Assembly (NCBI GenBank): GCA_030442055.1
Contig: JAUJEB010000003.1
Span: forward strand, 124,001 to 188,000
Direction: 5' to 3'
From: Agaribacillus aureus
Lineage (GTDB): Bacteria > Bacteroidota > Bacteroidia > Cytophagales > Cyclobacteriaceae
Length of the DNA: 64,000 nt
Shown: piece by piece, positions 19,936-29,116 of the stretch
How positions within the stretch are numbered: the stretch's first letter is position 1
Layout of the letters: each line of letters opens with the position of its first letter
Notes under the pieces: model-generated
What the model was told of the DNA's origin: nothing
Seen by the model: the letters and a program-made list of their open reading frames with translations, nothing else
The model's database searches: none
Translations under genes and position numbers: made by a program

Positions 19936-19974
19936 GGGTATTTGTAACAAACTACGGGGGTAAATGTAACAAAC
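19936..19974. promoter_or_regulatory. Two 17-bp direct repeats, 22 bp apart, in the susC/CRTAC1 divergent promoter region
   Basis: The sequence GGGTATTTGTAACAAAC at 19936-19952 is repeated as GGGTAAATGTAACAAAC at 19958-19974, with two mismatches. The repeat period of 22 bp is about two helical turns, so a dimeric regulator could bind both on one face of the DNA. The site lies 140 bp upstream of susC and about 115 bp upstream of the divergent CRTAC1-like gene. The binding protein is unknown. Confidence 0.55.
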
Positions 19975-20088
19975 GTCGATAAATCCGATTAAATGACCGA
20001 TTGCATTTAAAAACTTATGGTTTTTGTAAAAAAAAAAGTAAATTTCTACTAATTGCTCTAAGAGGGCGGCGGGAATAGCAGATATTTT

Positions 20089-23000
20089 ATGAACTTCACA
20101 AAATATAGCCATACAGTACAAATATTGAGGCAGGGTAAGGGTTTATTCCTGAAAAGCTATCTATTGATGATAGTCCTGTCTGTTTACTCCCTGGAACACC
20201 AGGCTCAAAATAATCACACCCTGTTTACTTTGCTGGAAAGTACGCATACGGGTCTTGATTTTGAAAACACCGTTGTAGACACCAAAGACCATAATATTCT
20301 TATTTATTCTAATTATTATGGCGGTGCCGGCGTTGGCGTCGGAGACCTGGACAACGATGGTCTCCAGGATCTCGTCTTCGCAGGCAACCTCGAAAATGAC
20401 AAATTCTATCGCAATTTAGGGGATCTGAAATTCCAGGATGTGACCGAAGCATCGGGAATTCGCAGTAACGGTGGCTGGTCAAGTGGAGTGCTTATTGCGG
20501 ATGTAAATAACGATGGCTGGTTGGATGTTTATATATGCCGTGAGTTGTATGACAATCAACCTGATCTGCGGAAAAACCAGCTCTTCATCAATCAGGGAAA
20601 GGCAGGTAAGAAACCATTTCCGACTTTTATAGAAAGTGCGGCTGCTTATGGATTGGATGATGACAGCAGAACCCGACATGCAACGTTTCTGGATTATAAC
20701 AAGGACGGCTACCTTGATCTTTTCCTTTTAAACCAACCCCCTAACCCAGGTAATTTCTCAGAATTGTACGGTACGAAACCCGGTCCGGAGTTCGCGCCTA
20801 AGCTGTATCGAAATAACGGGAACCAGACTTTTACAGATGTCACCGAGCAGGCAGGTGTAGGCAAGGCGGGTTATCCTAATAGTGTGACCGCCAGTGATTT
20901 CAACAACGACGGCTGGACCGATCTTTATGTGGCAAATGACTTTGAAGCGCCTGATTTTCTTTACTATAATAATGGAGACGGTTCCTTTACAAATGGGTTG
21001 GAGCAGTCGACAAATCACATTTCCTATTTTAGCATGGGAGTAGACGCCGCCGACATAAATAACGATGGCCGTCTGGACCTGATGGTACTGGACATGGTTG
21101 CCGAAGACAATTATCGTCTGAAAGCGAATATGAGCGGGATGGATCCCGATAATTTCTGGAAGGTCGTATCGAACGGAGGATATTATCAATATATGTTTAA
21201 TACCTTGCAAATCAACCAGGGTGCCGTTTCAAAACAGTTGCCTTTTTTCAGCGATATTGCGCAATTAGCCACGGTTCCCAGCACTGATTGGAGCTGGTCC
21301 AACCTTATCGCCGATTTTGATAACGATGGGTACAAAGACATTCATGTTACCAACGGGCTTCTTCGCGATATCCGAAACACCGACGCCGATAAGAAATTCT
21401 CCAACTATGTTGATGAGGTGGCTTATGACTGGATCGATAAGAACCCTAATGCAGGGGAAATCAGTATTTGGGATATTCTTGATCTGGATGAAGCATTGAA
21501 AATCGTTCCGTCGCAGAAGCTAGCCAATTATGCATATAAAAATAACGGCGATTTGACTTTCTCAAAAGTTACCGCCGAGTGGGGTCTGGATCAGCTTACG
21601 TTTTCCAACGGATCAGCCTACGCCGATCTGGATAACGACGGCGACCTGGATCTGGTCATTAATAACGTAAATGAAAAAGCCTTTCTTTATAGAAACAATT
21701 CGGAAATATCAGACAACAATCATTACCTAAGGGTGAAGCTAACCCACAAAAAATCCAATCGGCCCGTATTTGGAGCCAAAATCCAATTGTCACAAAAGAA
21801 CCAATCCCAATGGTACGAATTTACTAACGTAAGGGGTATGTATTCCACCAGTGAAAACGTAGCTCATTTCGGGTTAGGTCCTGAAACCACCGTCACAGAG
21901 CTTGTGGTGACCTGGCCGGATGGAAGCATCAGTAAACATAAACAATTGGGGGTAGACAGAGAAATAGTTATAGATTACCAGCAAGCAGCTGATTCCAAAG
22001 TTAGTGTATCACCAAATATCACCTATTTTAGTGATTTTGAAGGGTTGCAACCGGAACATAGGGAAAACACATTTGATGATTTTGAAAAACAGGTGCTACT
22101 GCCACACAAAATGTCACAATTCGGCCCGGCCCTGGCAGTGGCGGATATCAATGGTGATGGCTATAGCGATTTCTTTATCGGAGGAGCCAAAGGTCAGCGT
22201 GGAAAACTAGTGCTACAGGACAAAAAAGGAAATTTTACCGAGCTGGATTCCTCGAGCCTGCTGGCCGACAAGGATCAAGAGGATGTCGATGCGGCCTTTT
22301 TCGATTGCGATAATGATGGAGATGTTGACCTTTATGTAGTAAGTGGAGGTAATGAGTGGGAGCCCGGCAATACTAATTACCAGGATCGACTTTATTTAAA
22401 CGATGGAACCGGCCAATTTGAGCGATCCACCGGACTACCTGAACTCACAGAAAGCGGATCTTGCGTAAAGCCTTTCGATTACGATAACGATGGCGATCTG
22501 GATCTGTTCATCGGGGGCAGACATGTACCCTGGTCATACCCGTCGCCGGCAGACAGCCGGATTCTGGAAAACCGAAACGGACAGTTTATCGATGTCACCG
22601 AGAACATTGCAGCGGATCTGAACCGGTTAGGTATGGTGACAGACGCGGTATGGACAGACTTGGACGGCAACGGTTTGACTGACCTGGTGGTGGTTGGAGA
22701 ATGGATGCCAATCACCATTATAAGTTATGACGGTAAAAAGTTTAGCAATGTAACCAGGAAAAAGGGTATTAGAAATTCCGAAGGTTGGTGGTATAGCATT
22801 ACCGCAGATGATATAGACCAAGATGGCGATGAAGATCTGATTGTTGGGAATTTGGGATTGAACTATAAATACCATGCTACGATAGGTGAACCTTTTGAAG
22901 TTTTTTACAGCGATTTCGATGAAAACGGGCAAAAAGATATCGTCCTTAGTTACTACAACTTCGGCGACCGGTATCCTTTAAGAGGGCGTGCCTGTTCAGC

Positions 23001-23502
23001 GCAGCAAGTGCCTGATATCAAATATGACTTCCCCACCTATACCCAGTTTGCATCTGCAAATTTGTTGGACGTATACGGTCTGGATAAATTAAAACCGGCC
23101 TTGCATTATGAGGCTAAAACCTTTGCCAGCGTCTTTATTGAAAATCAGGGATCGGGAGCACTAAAAATGTTTGATTTGCCAAACGAAGCGCAAATATCAT
23201 CTGTAAATGATATTTTAGTGACAGACGTCAACAAGGACGGCCACAAAGACTTGATCCTGGCCGGTAATCTTTTTACTGCTGAGGTCGAAACCCCCAGGAA
23301 TGATGCCGGTGTCGGGCTTTTGCTTTTGGGAGACGGACAAAACAATTTTAAGCCAGTTCCCGCTACAAAAAGTGGTCTTATGCTCCCCTACGATATTAAA
23401 CGCATGGCGCTTTTACCTACCCGCAACACCAATTTGATCTTGTTTGGCGTAAATGACGGACCTATGGAGTTCCTGATGATTAACAAGCACAATGGCTTTT
23501 AG
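20089..23502 (+). CDS. CRTAC1-like FG-GAP/ASPIC-UnbV secreted protein
   Basis: This 1137-residue paralogue of the proteins at 11476 and 42506 has the same order: N-terminal FG-GAP/VCBS propeller (DLDNDGLQDLV, DVNNDGWLDVY), ASPIC/UnbV domain near residues 559-615 (VFGAKIQLSQ to TWPDGS), and a second propeller. Unlike the other two it has no lipobox; its signal peptide ends near HQAQ, so it should be released into the periplasm or beyond. I see no type IX secretion C-terminal domain. It is transcribed away from susC and shares its promoter region. A function linked to that transporter is inferred from position only. Confidence 0.85.
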   Translation: MNFTKYSHTVQILRQGKGLFLKSYLLMIVLSVYSLEHQAQNNHTLFTLLESTHTGLDFENTVVDTKDHNILIYSNYYGGAGVGVGDLDNDGLQDLVFAGNLENDKFYRNLGDLKFQDVTEASGIRSNGGWSSGVLIADVNNDGWLDVYICRELYDNQPDLRKNQLFINQGKAGKKPFPTFIESAAAYGLDDDSRTRHATFLDYNKDGYLDLFLLNQPPNPGNFSELYGTKPGPEFAPKLYRNNGNQTFTDVTEQAGVGKAGYPNSVTASDFNNDGWTDLYVANDFEAPDFLYYNNGDGSFTNGLEQSTNHISYFSMGVDAADINNDGRLDLMVLDMVAEDNYRLKANMSGMDPDNFWKVVSNGGYYQYMFNTLQINQGAVSKQLPFFSDIAQLATVPSTDWSWSNLIADFDNDGYKDIHVTNGLLRDIRNTDADKKFSNYVDEVAYDWIDKNPNAGEISIWDILDLDEALKIVPSQKLANYAYKNNGDLTFSKVTAEWGLDQLTFSNGSAYADLDNDGDLDLVINNVNEKAFLYRNNSEISDNNHYLRVKLTHKKSNRPVFGAKIQLSQKNQSQWYEFTNVRGMYSTSENVAHFGLGPETTVTELVVTWPDGSISKHKQLGVDREIVIDYQQAADSKVSVSPNITYFSDFEGLQPEHRENTFDDFEKQVLLPHKMSQFGPALAVADINGDGYSDFFIGGAKGQRGKLVLQDKKGNFTELDSSSLLADKDQEDVDAAFFDCDNDGDVDLYVVSGGNEWEPGNTNYQDRLYLNDGTGQFERSTGLPELTESGSCVKPFDYDNDGDLDLFIGGRHVPWSYPSPADSRILENRNGQFIDVTENIAADLNRLGMVTDAVWTDLDGNGLTDLVVVGEWMPITIISYDGKKFSNVTRKKGIRNSEGWWYSITADDIDQDGDEDLIVGNLGLNYKYHATIGEPFEVFYSDFDENGQKDIVLSYYNFGDRYPLRGRACSAQQVPDIKYDFPTYTQFASANLLDVYGLDKLKPALHYEAKTFASVFIENQGSGALKMFDLPNEAQISSVNDILVTDVNKDGHKDLILAGNLFTAEVETPRNDAGVGLLLLGDGQNNFKPVPATKSGLMLPYDIKRMALLPTRNTNLILFGVNDGPMEFLMINKHNGF

Positions 23503-23790
23503 GCATACCCCTAATAAATTGGTTCTCATTATCTTTGCCAGGTTCTTCGGCTCTTCAGGCTTTCAGACGATTAATTTGGATTGAGTTTTCCATGAAAAGT
23601 AAAGCTACCAGGATTATCGGCTACCGCTATGGTCCGATCCGGACAATTTCGATAACTTGCATCACACAAGGTAACTATATGGTTGGTTGTAGTGACCGTT
23701 AGTCGACAGGTTATTAAAAACAAGATCATTATCTTTACCACCGATCTGCTTGCCGATACCACTCGAATGAAATAACTTTGCTCCCCAAAT

Positions 23791-24873
23791 ATGCCAGTAA
23801 TAAAGCCTAAATACCGGGGAATACTCCGAGATTACCTGATAGGCTGGTTTGTCGCCAGCCTTGTATGGGAATTACTTAGAAACGTGGGTCAACCCGCGTC
23901 ACTTGCTTCCGAGTTGACCTTCTCCACGCGCGTAATTGTTTTCATCATCACCTGGCTTAGCCAGGGGCTATTCTTTGGCTTGCTGGATATTTTTATTGAG
24001 CATTACATCTTCGGAAGAGTTCGTTTTATCAAACTATTACTCTCGGCCCTGGCACTGCAACTATTGGTGATGATGGCTTTAATCGTGTTGTTATTTTTTA
24101 TCTTCAAAGCCATGGGCCTCGCTAATTTGCCTGAAACATTAGGAGGATTTATCCAATTACCGGTAATTCCTGTTGCCCTTGTTTATGCCATGATCGTCAA
24201 CTTCTGCATTAGCGTTGTGGTCTATATTAATATGATGCTTGGTAACGGAAACCTGCTCAGATTGATACGGGGAGAATTCTACACACCCAAAGCCGACATT
24301 CGGATATTTATGTTTCTCGACCTGCGCGGTTCTACAACCATTGCCGAGCGTCTGGGCCACATCCGGTATAGCAGGTTAATCCAGGATTGTTTTTATGATC
24401 TGGCGATTGTACATGATTATAAAGCCGAAATTTATCAATATGTAGGAGACGAAGCGGTTTTGGTATGGCCGGCTAATATAGGTTATAACGCTATTAATTG
24501 TGTCAAAGCCTTTTTTGCCTTCCAAAACAGGATCAAAGAAAGGGCTGCGATTTACAAAAGCAAATACGATATGATTCCCGAATTCAAAGCCGGCCTGAAC
24601 ATCGGCGAGGTAACCATTGCCGAGGTCGGCGAACTGAAACGGGAAATTGCCTATCACGGCGATACCATCAACACAGCCGCCAGGCTTGAAGCCTCCTGCA
24701 ACCGATTAAATGCCGACTTACTGGTATCTGAAAACCTGTTAAAACGGCTGGATCTGGAACCCTGGCTAAAATCAGATTTAAAAGGGCAAATTCAATTAAA
24801 GGGAAAACAATCCGCCGTCAACATATACGCTATTGAAAAGGTGACCGAAAGCGGCATAAAGGGTATCGGTTGA
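23791..24873 (+). CDS. Membrane-bound class III adenylate/guanylate cyclase
   Basis: This 360-residue protein has four or so N-terminal membrane helices (residues 12-155) and a C-terminal class III cyclase homology domain. The two metal-binding Asp are present: Asp177 in FLDLRGST and Asp220 in YVGDEAVLVW. GDTINTAARLE supplies the transition-state Asn and Arg. The domain should form a homodimer and make cAMP or another cyclic nucleotide. The base-selecting residues were not resolved by eye. The neighbours do not suggest the regulated process, and no cAMP-binding regulator is encoded in the window. Confidence 0.87.
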   Translation: MPVIKPKYRGILRDYLIGWFVASLVWELLRNVGQPASLASELTFSTRVIVFIITWLSQGLFFGLLDIFIEHYIFGRVRFIKLLLSALALQLLVMMALIVLLFFIFKAMGLANLPETLGGFIQLPVIPVALVYAMIVNFCISVVVYINMMLGNGNLLRLIRGEFYTPKADIRIFMFLDLRGSTTIAERLGHIRYSRLIQDCFYDLAIVHDYKAEIYQYVGDEAVLVWPANIGYNAINCVKAFFAFQNRIKERAAIYKSKYDMIPEFKAGLNIGEVTIAEVGELKREIAYHGDTINTAARLEASCNRLNADLLVSENLLKRLDLEPWLKSDLKGQIQLKGKQSAVNIYAIEKVTESGIKGIG

Positions 24874-24912
24874 TTTCAGCTATCTATGCTGTCGCGAACT
24901 TTTCACCGCCGT

Positions 24913-25746
24913 CTAAAAACTAAAATTATCGGGATCCGGCCCAATTCTTCGTCCCTGATCCAGCGCATCTATTTTGGCCACCTCTTCAGGTGTTAAGGTA
25001 AAATCAAAAATAGCTGCATTACTGACAATCCTTTCCTTTTTTACAGATTTAGGGATCGTTACAACACCCTTTTGAAGATTCCATCTCAGAACAATTTGTG
25101 GAATTGTCTTTTGATGTTGTTCTGCCAGCGTTTTCAGCGCTTCAACATCGAATATCTCTCCGCGCATCAGCGGTGACCAGGCTTCATATTGAATGCCGTG
25201 ATCCTTGCAAAAATCCAACAGGTTTTGCTGAACCAACCGTGGATGGAACTCCATTTGATTAACCATAGGGACCTGCTCTGCTTCCGTTAGCAGGTCTTCC
25301 AGGTGGTGTTGCATAAAATTGCTGACACCAATGGCCCTGACTTTTCCCTGCCTGTAAAGCTCCTCAAGGGCTTTCCAGGTATCCTTGTATTTTTCCTTTA
25401 CCGCCCAGTGTATAAGATAAAGATCCAGGTAGTCCATCCGAAGCCTTTTAAGACTTTCTTCAAAGGCCTTGATGGTAGTCTCATATCCCTGATCCGTATT
25501 CCAGACTTTGGAGGTTATGAAAACGTCTTCTCTTTTAATGTTGCCGTTTTTGATAGCCTTCCCTACCCCTTCCTCATTCTTGTAAATAGCCGCCGTATCG
25601 ATATGTCGATACCCGGCCTCTAAAGCATGAGCAATGGCGTTTTCTACCTCATTGCCATCTTTTGCCAGAAAAACGCCCAATCCAAAATAGGGCATTTTGA
25701 CACCGTTATTCAATGATACAGCGCCGTCAATTCCGTTAATGTTCAT
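24913..25746 (-). CDS. Aldo/keto reductase (AKR5-like)
   Basis: This 277-residue TIM-barrel oxidoreductase has the AKR catalytic tetrad Asp50 (GYRHIDTAAIY), Tyr55, Lys80 (ITSKVWN) and His113 (YLIHW). AIGVSNF and IPKSVKKERIVSN fit the NADPH-binding strands. Length and motifs match the 2,5-diketo-gluconate reductase/YtbE/YvgN group, which reduces varied aldehydes and ketones with NADPH in the cytoplasm. The physiological substrate is not indicated by the neighbours. It is convergent with the cyclase gene, 39 bp away. Confidence 0.9.
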   Translation of the reverse strand: MNINGIDGAVSLNNGVKMPYFGLGVFLAKDGNEVENAIAHALEAGYRHIDTAAIYKNEEGVGKAIKNGNIKREDVFITSKVWNTDQGYETTIKAFEESLKRLRMDYLDLYLIHWAVKEKYKDTWKALEELYRQGKVRAIGVSNFMQHHLEDLLTEAEQVPMVNQMEFHPRLVQQNLLDFCKDHGIQYEAWSPLMRGEIFDVEALKTLAEQHQKTIPQIVLRWNLQKGVVTIPKSVKKERIVSNAAIFDFTLTPEEVAKIDALDQGRRIGPDPDNFSF

Positions 25747-25818
25747 TTTTACCTAGGTTAAATTTTGCATGTAAAAATAGAATTAACGGCTAATCCCATC
25801 CTATGGTTCAGTTGCGGT

Positions 25819-26397
25819 TTAATTTTCCATTTTACTCATTTCTTCCTCAAATGTCTGTTTAAACTTTTCGTAATCGTAATCGATCCGTAACCTTTCATCT
25901 TTGGATAGTCTTTTATTGTAATTGGCTACCAGGTCACTTGCCGATAGTTCAATCGCCAGGTAAGTCTTGTATTTTCCCTCCGCTGTTCTTGTCTGCTTTT
26001 CACAAATTATTTTGGTACCTGACAATTCCTGGTTAACAACTTCCCGGTTGAGCGATTCGAAACGTTCTTCGACTTCCTCTTTGTTATTAAACTCCCTGGA
26101 ATTAAGATAGTTATCAGTAACAGCTTTAATTGTTGCTTGAATATTGCCAGCCAGCTCTCCCCTGGCATTAGTAAGGGCTTTTTTACGAGAAGCCATCTGA
26201 TCCAGACTCTCTCCCAACGAATTCGCCCTGAAAGCCTTTTTGGTGCTAAAATACGACGTTCCGGAGCAGGGCACAATAACGGCGGTCTCCCCTACCGGCG
26301 TAGGGTTTTTCCTGGCGGTTTTTTTTGATGAGTTACAGGCATTTAAAAAAATCATCCCGGTAGTAACTATAAACGAGTATAAAATAATTCTTTTCAT
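25819..26397 (-). CDS. Small lipoprotein, LPP20-like, last gene of the envelope operon
   Basis: This 192-residue protein has a lipoprotein signal ending FLNAC (Cys21). The mature part is alpha/beta, with segments such as ASRKKALTNARGELAGNIQ and KYKTYLAIELSASD. These resemble the LPP20/FlgP-like fold, in which an alanine-rich helix is followed by a strand reading YxAxxxS. The C-terminal 30 residues are charged and helical. It follows the 448-residue LPP20-like gene by 11 bp and should be cotranscribed. The relation to LPP20 is my reading of the pattern and is moderate. An envelope assembly role is inferred from the operon. Confidence 0.65.
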   Translation of the reverse strand: MKRIILYSFIVTTGMIFLNACNSSKKTARKNPTPVGETAVIVPCSGTSYFSTKKAFRANSLGESLDQMASRKKALTNARGELAGNIQATIKAVTDNYLNSREFNNKEEVEERFESLNREVVNQELSGTKIICEKQTRTAEGKYKTYLAIELSASDLVANYNKRLSKDERLRIDYDYEKFKQTFEEEMSKMEN

Positions 26398-26408
26398 TTT
26401 TTTGTAGT

Positions 26409-27755
26409 TTAAAAAACGTTTTTGATAAATGGATAAATAATTTTTTCTTTTAACAATGGGGCCACATTTTCTATGGCCCGGGTACCTGCGGCAGGAAAGG
26501 ATGAATGAATGCCTTTTACATTAAGTAATTGGTCACTGTAAATTTGCTCATTGGCGGCATTGTAAAGACTTATTTCAACATCGGCCCAGCATACATATAG
26601 TCCGCTGGCTTCATTGCCCTGCCTGGTGGTAATTTTATAGGTAAATCTAAAATCAGATTTTTGGGGGTTATCGGTAAAAACAAAGCGATAGGCACTCAGT
26701 AAATTGATCAGTTCCGGCTTAATTCTTTGTCTTTTGACATTGGTTCCCAGGTTATATTCCTCTCCTTCGACATGCAGTACGGTGGTGGTCAACGAAACGG
26801 GAATATCAAATTTTGGATACTGAAGGGACGCTGTGAACCTACTCAAGATCACATTGTCTTTCCAGGACGACCGCCACATGTCCACCGGTATTTTCAGGGT
26901 GAGTAGCGACTGCCCAGCCAATTCATTCACCTCCAAAACCACCTGCCCGTTTTGATTGGTCATCAATTGCCTATCTTCAGTGGACAATAAAAACCCCCTG
27001 GCCGCATGCCCTCGACAAACAAGTGTAATAACTGGCGATGACGCTTTTACAGGATTAAAACGAATCGCTTTCTCTCCTATCTTCAAATCGTGAAGGATTT
27101 TCTGAATGGCTCTGGAACAATAAGGAATTATTAATTGCCTGTCACCCTCTATGTTGGCAGCAATTGGCTGATCCAGGTATTTTTTTAACATGTCCACTGC
27201 TTTGAGGTAATTATTAATAGCTGTTAAATATTCTCCCTGTTTTTCCGACGTGCCGGCAATTTCCAGGTGTTTGACAGCCATTGTTATGGCCATTTCCATC
27301 TCCTCCTTTTTTAATTGATGATACCTGGACCTGGATAGCCGGTAAGCCACCCAATAGGTATTGTCATCTTGCCACTCATTCCAAATTTCAAAGTCTGAAA
27401 GTTCTTCTGATGTACTGGATCTGATGTATGCTTCATACTTTTCATAAAAGCGACTTCCGAATTCATTTTGATACAGAAAGGTGGTTGCATCGATTGTCAC
27501 GCTGATTTCCGACGACATATCCTCCAGCGCCTTGTCCTTGGCTATGCGACGATAATCCGGAACATACGTTTTAGCACTGCCGATGCCCACGTAGTACTCA
27601 TCCATGACCGGCTTTGAAGTCACCCAACCGGGCCTGCTCCCTCCTTCCGTTTCAACCACGGGAACCTTTGAATTTTCCGGCCGGGTACCGGAAATGTGCG
27701 GAGCGCAGGCGGTCATCAATAACCATAGCCAGCATAACGTGTTTCCTCTTTTCAC
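26409..27755 (-). CDS. LPP20-domain lipoprotein
   Basis: This 448-residue protein starts at a GTG at 27755 that overlaps the TGA of the upstream gene (GTGA). The lipobox is LMTAC (Cys17). Residues 40-155 look like an LPP20 domain: RPGWVTSKPVMDEYYVGIG, then a helix DYRRIAKDKALEDM and the strand TYWVAYRLSRSRYHQ. The rest (about 180-448) has no recognised domain. LPP20 proteins include Helicobacter Lpp20 and Vibrio FlgP, outer-membrane lipoproteins that build or support surface structures. Coupled translation to a CsgG-like protein suggests that they act together. Confidence 0.72.
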   Translation of the reverse strand: MKRGNTLCWLWLLMTACAPHISGTRPENSKVPVVETEGGSRPGWVTSKPVMDEYYVGIGSAKTYVPDYRRIAKDKALEDMSSEISVTIDATTFLYQNEFGSRFYEKYEAYIRSSTSEELSDFEIWNEWQDDNTYWVAYRLSRSRYHQLKKEEMEMAITMAVKHLEIAGTSEKQGEYLTAINNYLKAVDMLKKYLDQPIAANIEGDRQLIIPYCSRAIQKILHDLKIGEKAIRFNPVKASSPVITLVCRGHAARGFLLSTEDRQLMTNQNGQVVLEVNELAGQSLLTLKIPVDMWRSSWKDNVILSRFTASLQYPKFDIPVSLTTTVLHVEGEEYNLGTNVKRQRIKPELINLLSAYRFVFTDNPQKSDFRFTYKITTRQGNEASGLYVCWADVEISLYNAANEQIYSDQLLNVKGIHSSFPAAGTRAIENVAPLLKEKIIYPFIKNVF

Positions 27756-29116
27756 CGCTTACCTCCTGACAACGATTTTTTGATACCTGCCGCTACATCT
27801 GCCGCCAGTTTTGCTTCCAGTTCCATATACAGCTGGCTTTCAGTTTTCAGGGGCTTTGATTGATGGAAAGTCGCTCTGAAGTTCTCCAGATATGGCCCGG
27901 ATTGCACTATTTGGTCGTTTCTTGTTGGAAGAAGGGAACTTGGGTTGCCGGTGTAGTTGGCAGACACAATTTCGTCCGCGATACTGGCGGCTACTTTTTT
28001 GGCCATCAATATATTGCCCGTTTGTACTTCCAGGAGCTTAAAATGCAGCGATGCTGTTACGGACACCTGTTCCAGGTTTTCGGTATATTGGCGGGGCAAG
28101 AACTCGGTCTTTACACGCCAATTTCCGTCGCCATCAAAGACTTTGGACTCCACCATTTCGTAAGCAGTCAGTTGCCTGGTTTGCGACGGCAACTTATTGT
28201 ATTGTATGTCTTCCAGTCGGATCATCAGTAGCTGTTGTACGCCTTTTAGCAAACCCGGTGCAGCTACTGTATTTTCATCAAAGAGGCCTGTGAATGCCTG
28301 TTTTTGTTCCTGAACCAATAAATCCAGGTCCTCCCGCTCTATCATGGCTAAAAGCGGGTGAGACCAACCGGTCATTTCAGACAGCACCGCTGTCTTCAAC
28401 GCCTTCGACTGGCTGTTTTTCGCTTCGGTTAAATCCACGATGGCTACCGACATGCTTCCGTTTACCTTTGATCGGTTTAAATGCTCGATATAATCCTTAT
28501 GTTCGGGATCGGACTTCAATAATTCACTGTACAGGTCGTAAGCCAGAAAATAGTTTCCAGCCTTAAAAGCGCTCACGGCCTTTTCTTCCGTTTCAAGCTG
28601 GTCGATAGATGCCAGCAGCTGGCTGGAAGCATCATGGGCCGGGTACATTTCCAAAATGGCCTCCAACCGGTCCCTTGCTTTTTGATAATGCTTTTGCTGG
28701 TATTCTTGTTGAGCCTTTTGATACTTCTCCTCCAATAACTTATTGTCATCGTCCAGAAAACGATCTTCCTGATAAGCCGGCAACTCGATATCGATGGAGA
28801 AGTAATTCATCTCTTCCCTAAGATGTGTCACAACCTGGGAAATCTGTTTGGCTTCCTCCCATTCCCGCTTTTCGCGGGCAACGAAGTAATCACTTAACAA
28901 ATGTTCCACCCGTTGTTCCGCGCAGTTTTTTAAGGCTATTTTAGCCTTGGAGAAGTACATGTTTTTGTATAAAGCCGCTTTGTAACGCTCCATGGCAAGG
29001 GTGAGCTCACCCCGCTCTTCGAAGGCGAGCCCTTGTTTATACGCTTTTTTTTGACATAGTACGACTGTAGGCCACAGGAAGCCTATGACCATCAATAAAG
29101 CCTTAAATCTCATCAT
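27752..29116 (-). CDS. TPR protein with a CsgG-like domain
   Basis: This 454-residue protein has a signal peptide (to VVLCQ) and TPR-like helices (residues 25-210, for example AFKAGNYFLAYDLYSELL). The C-terminal domain (about 222-400) begins SMSVAIVDLTEAKNSQ and has LLAMIEREDLDLLVQEQKQ. The pattern VAIVD...R.DL..L..EQ is that of the CsgG/FlgO fold, which in curli CsgG makes the outer-membrane secretion channel. The membrane-spanning beta-hairpins of CsgG were not recognised, so it may be a non-channel relative such as FlgO or FlgT. Its start overlaps the TAA of the upstream gene (TAATG), and its stop overlaps the next start. Confidence 0.72.
   Translation of the reverse strand: MMRFKALLMVIGFLWPTVVLCQKKAYKQGLAFEERGELTLAMERYKAALYKNMYFSKAKIALKNCAEQRVEHLLSDYFVAREKREWEEAKQISQVVTHLREEMNYFSIDIELPAYQEDRFLDDDNKLLEEKYQKAQQEYQQKHYQKARDRLEAILEMYPAHDASSQLLASIDQLETEEKAVSAFKAGNYFLAYDLYSELLKSDPEHKDYIEHLNRSKVNGSMSVAIVDLTEAKNSQSKALKTAVLSEMTGWSHPLLAMIEREDLDLLVQEQKQAFTGLFDENTVAAPGLLKGVQQLLMIRLEDIQYNKLPSQTRQLTAYEMVESKVFDGDGNWRVKTEFLPRQYTENLEQVSVTASLHFKLLEVQTGNILMAKKVAASIADEIVSANYTGNPSSLLPTRNDQIVQSGPYLENFRATFHQSKPLKTESQLYMELEAKLAADVAAGIKKSLSGGKR

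Noticed and set aside
9838-23502. FG-GAP/VCBS repeat proteins as possible adhesins or toxins
   Set aside because: The ASPIC/UnbV domain and SusCD context fit CRTAC1-family proteins; there is no toxin, RTX-export or type IX C-terminal domain.
23571-23762. Minus-strand 63-codon frame in the gap before the cyclase gene
   Set aside because: The C-terminal part (ADNPGSFTFHGKLNPN) is protein-like and a second frame nearby also looks coding, hinting at a frameshifted remnant. There is no start context and no family match, so it was not listed as a feature.
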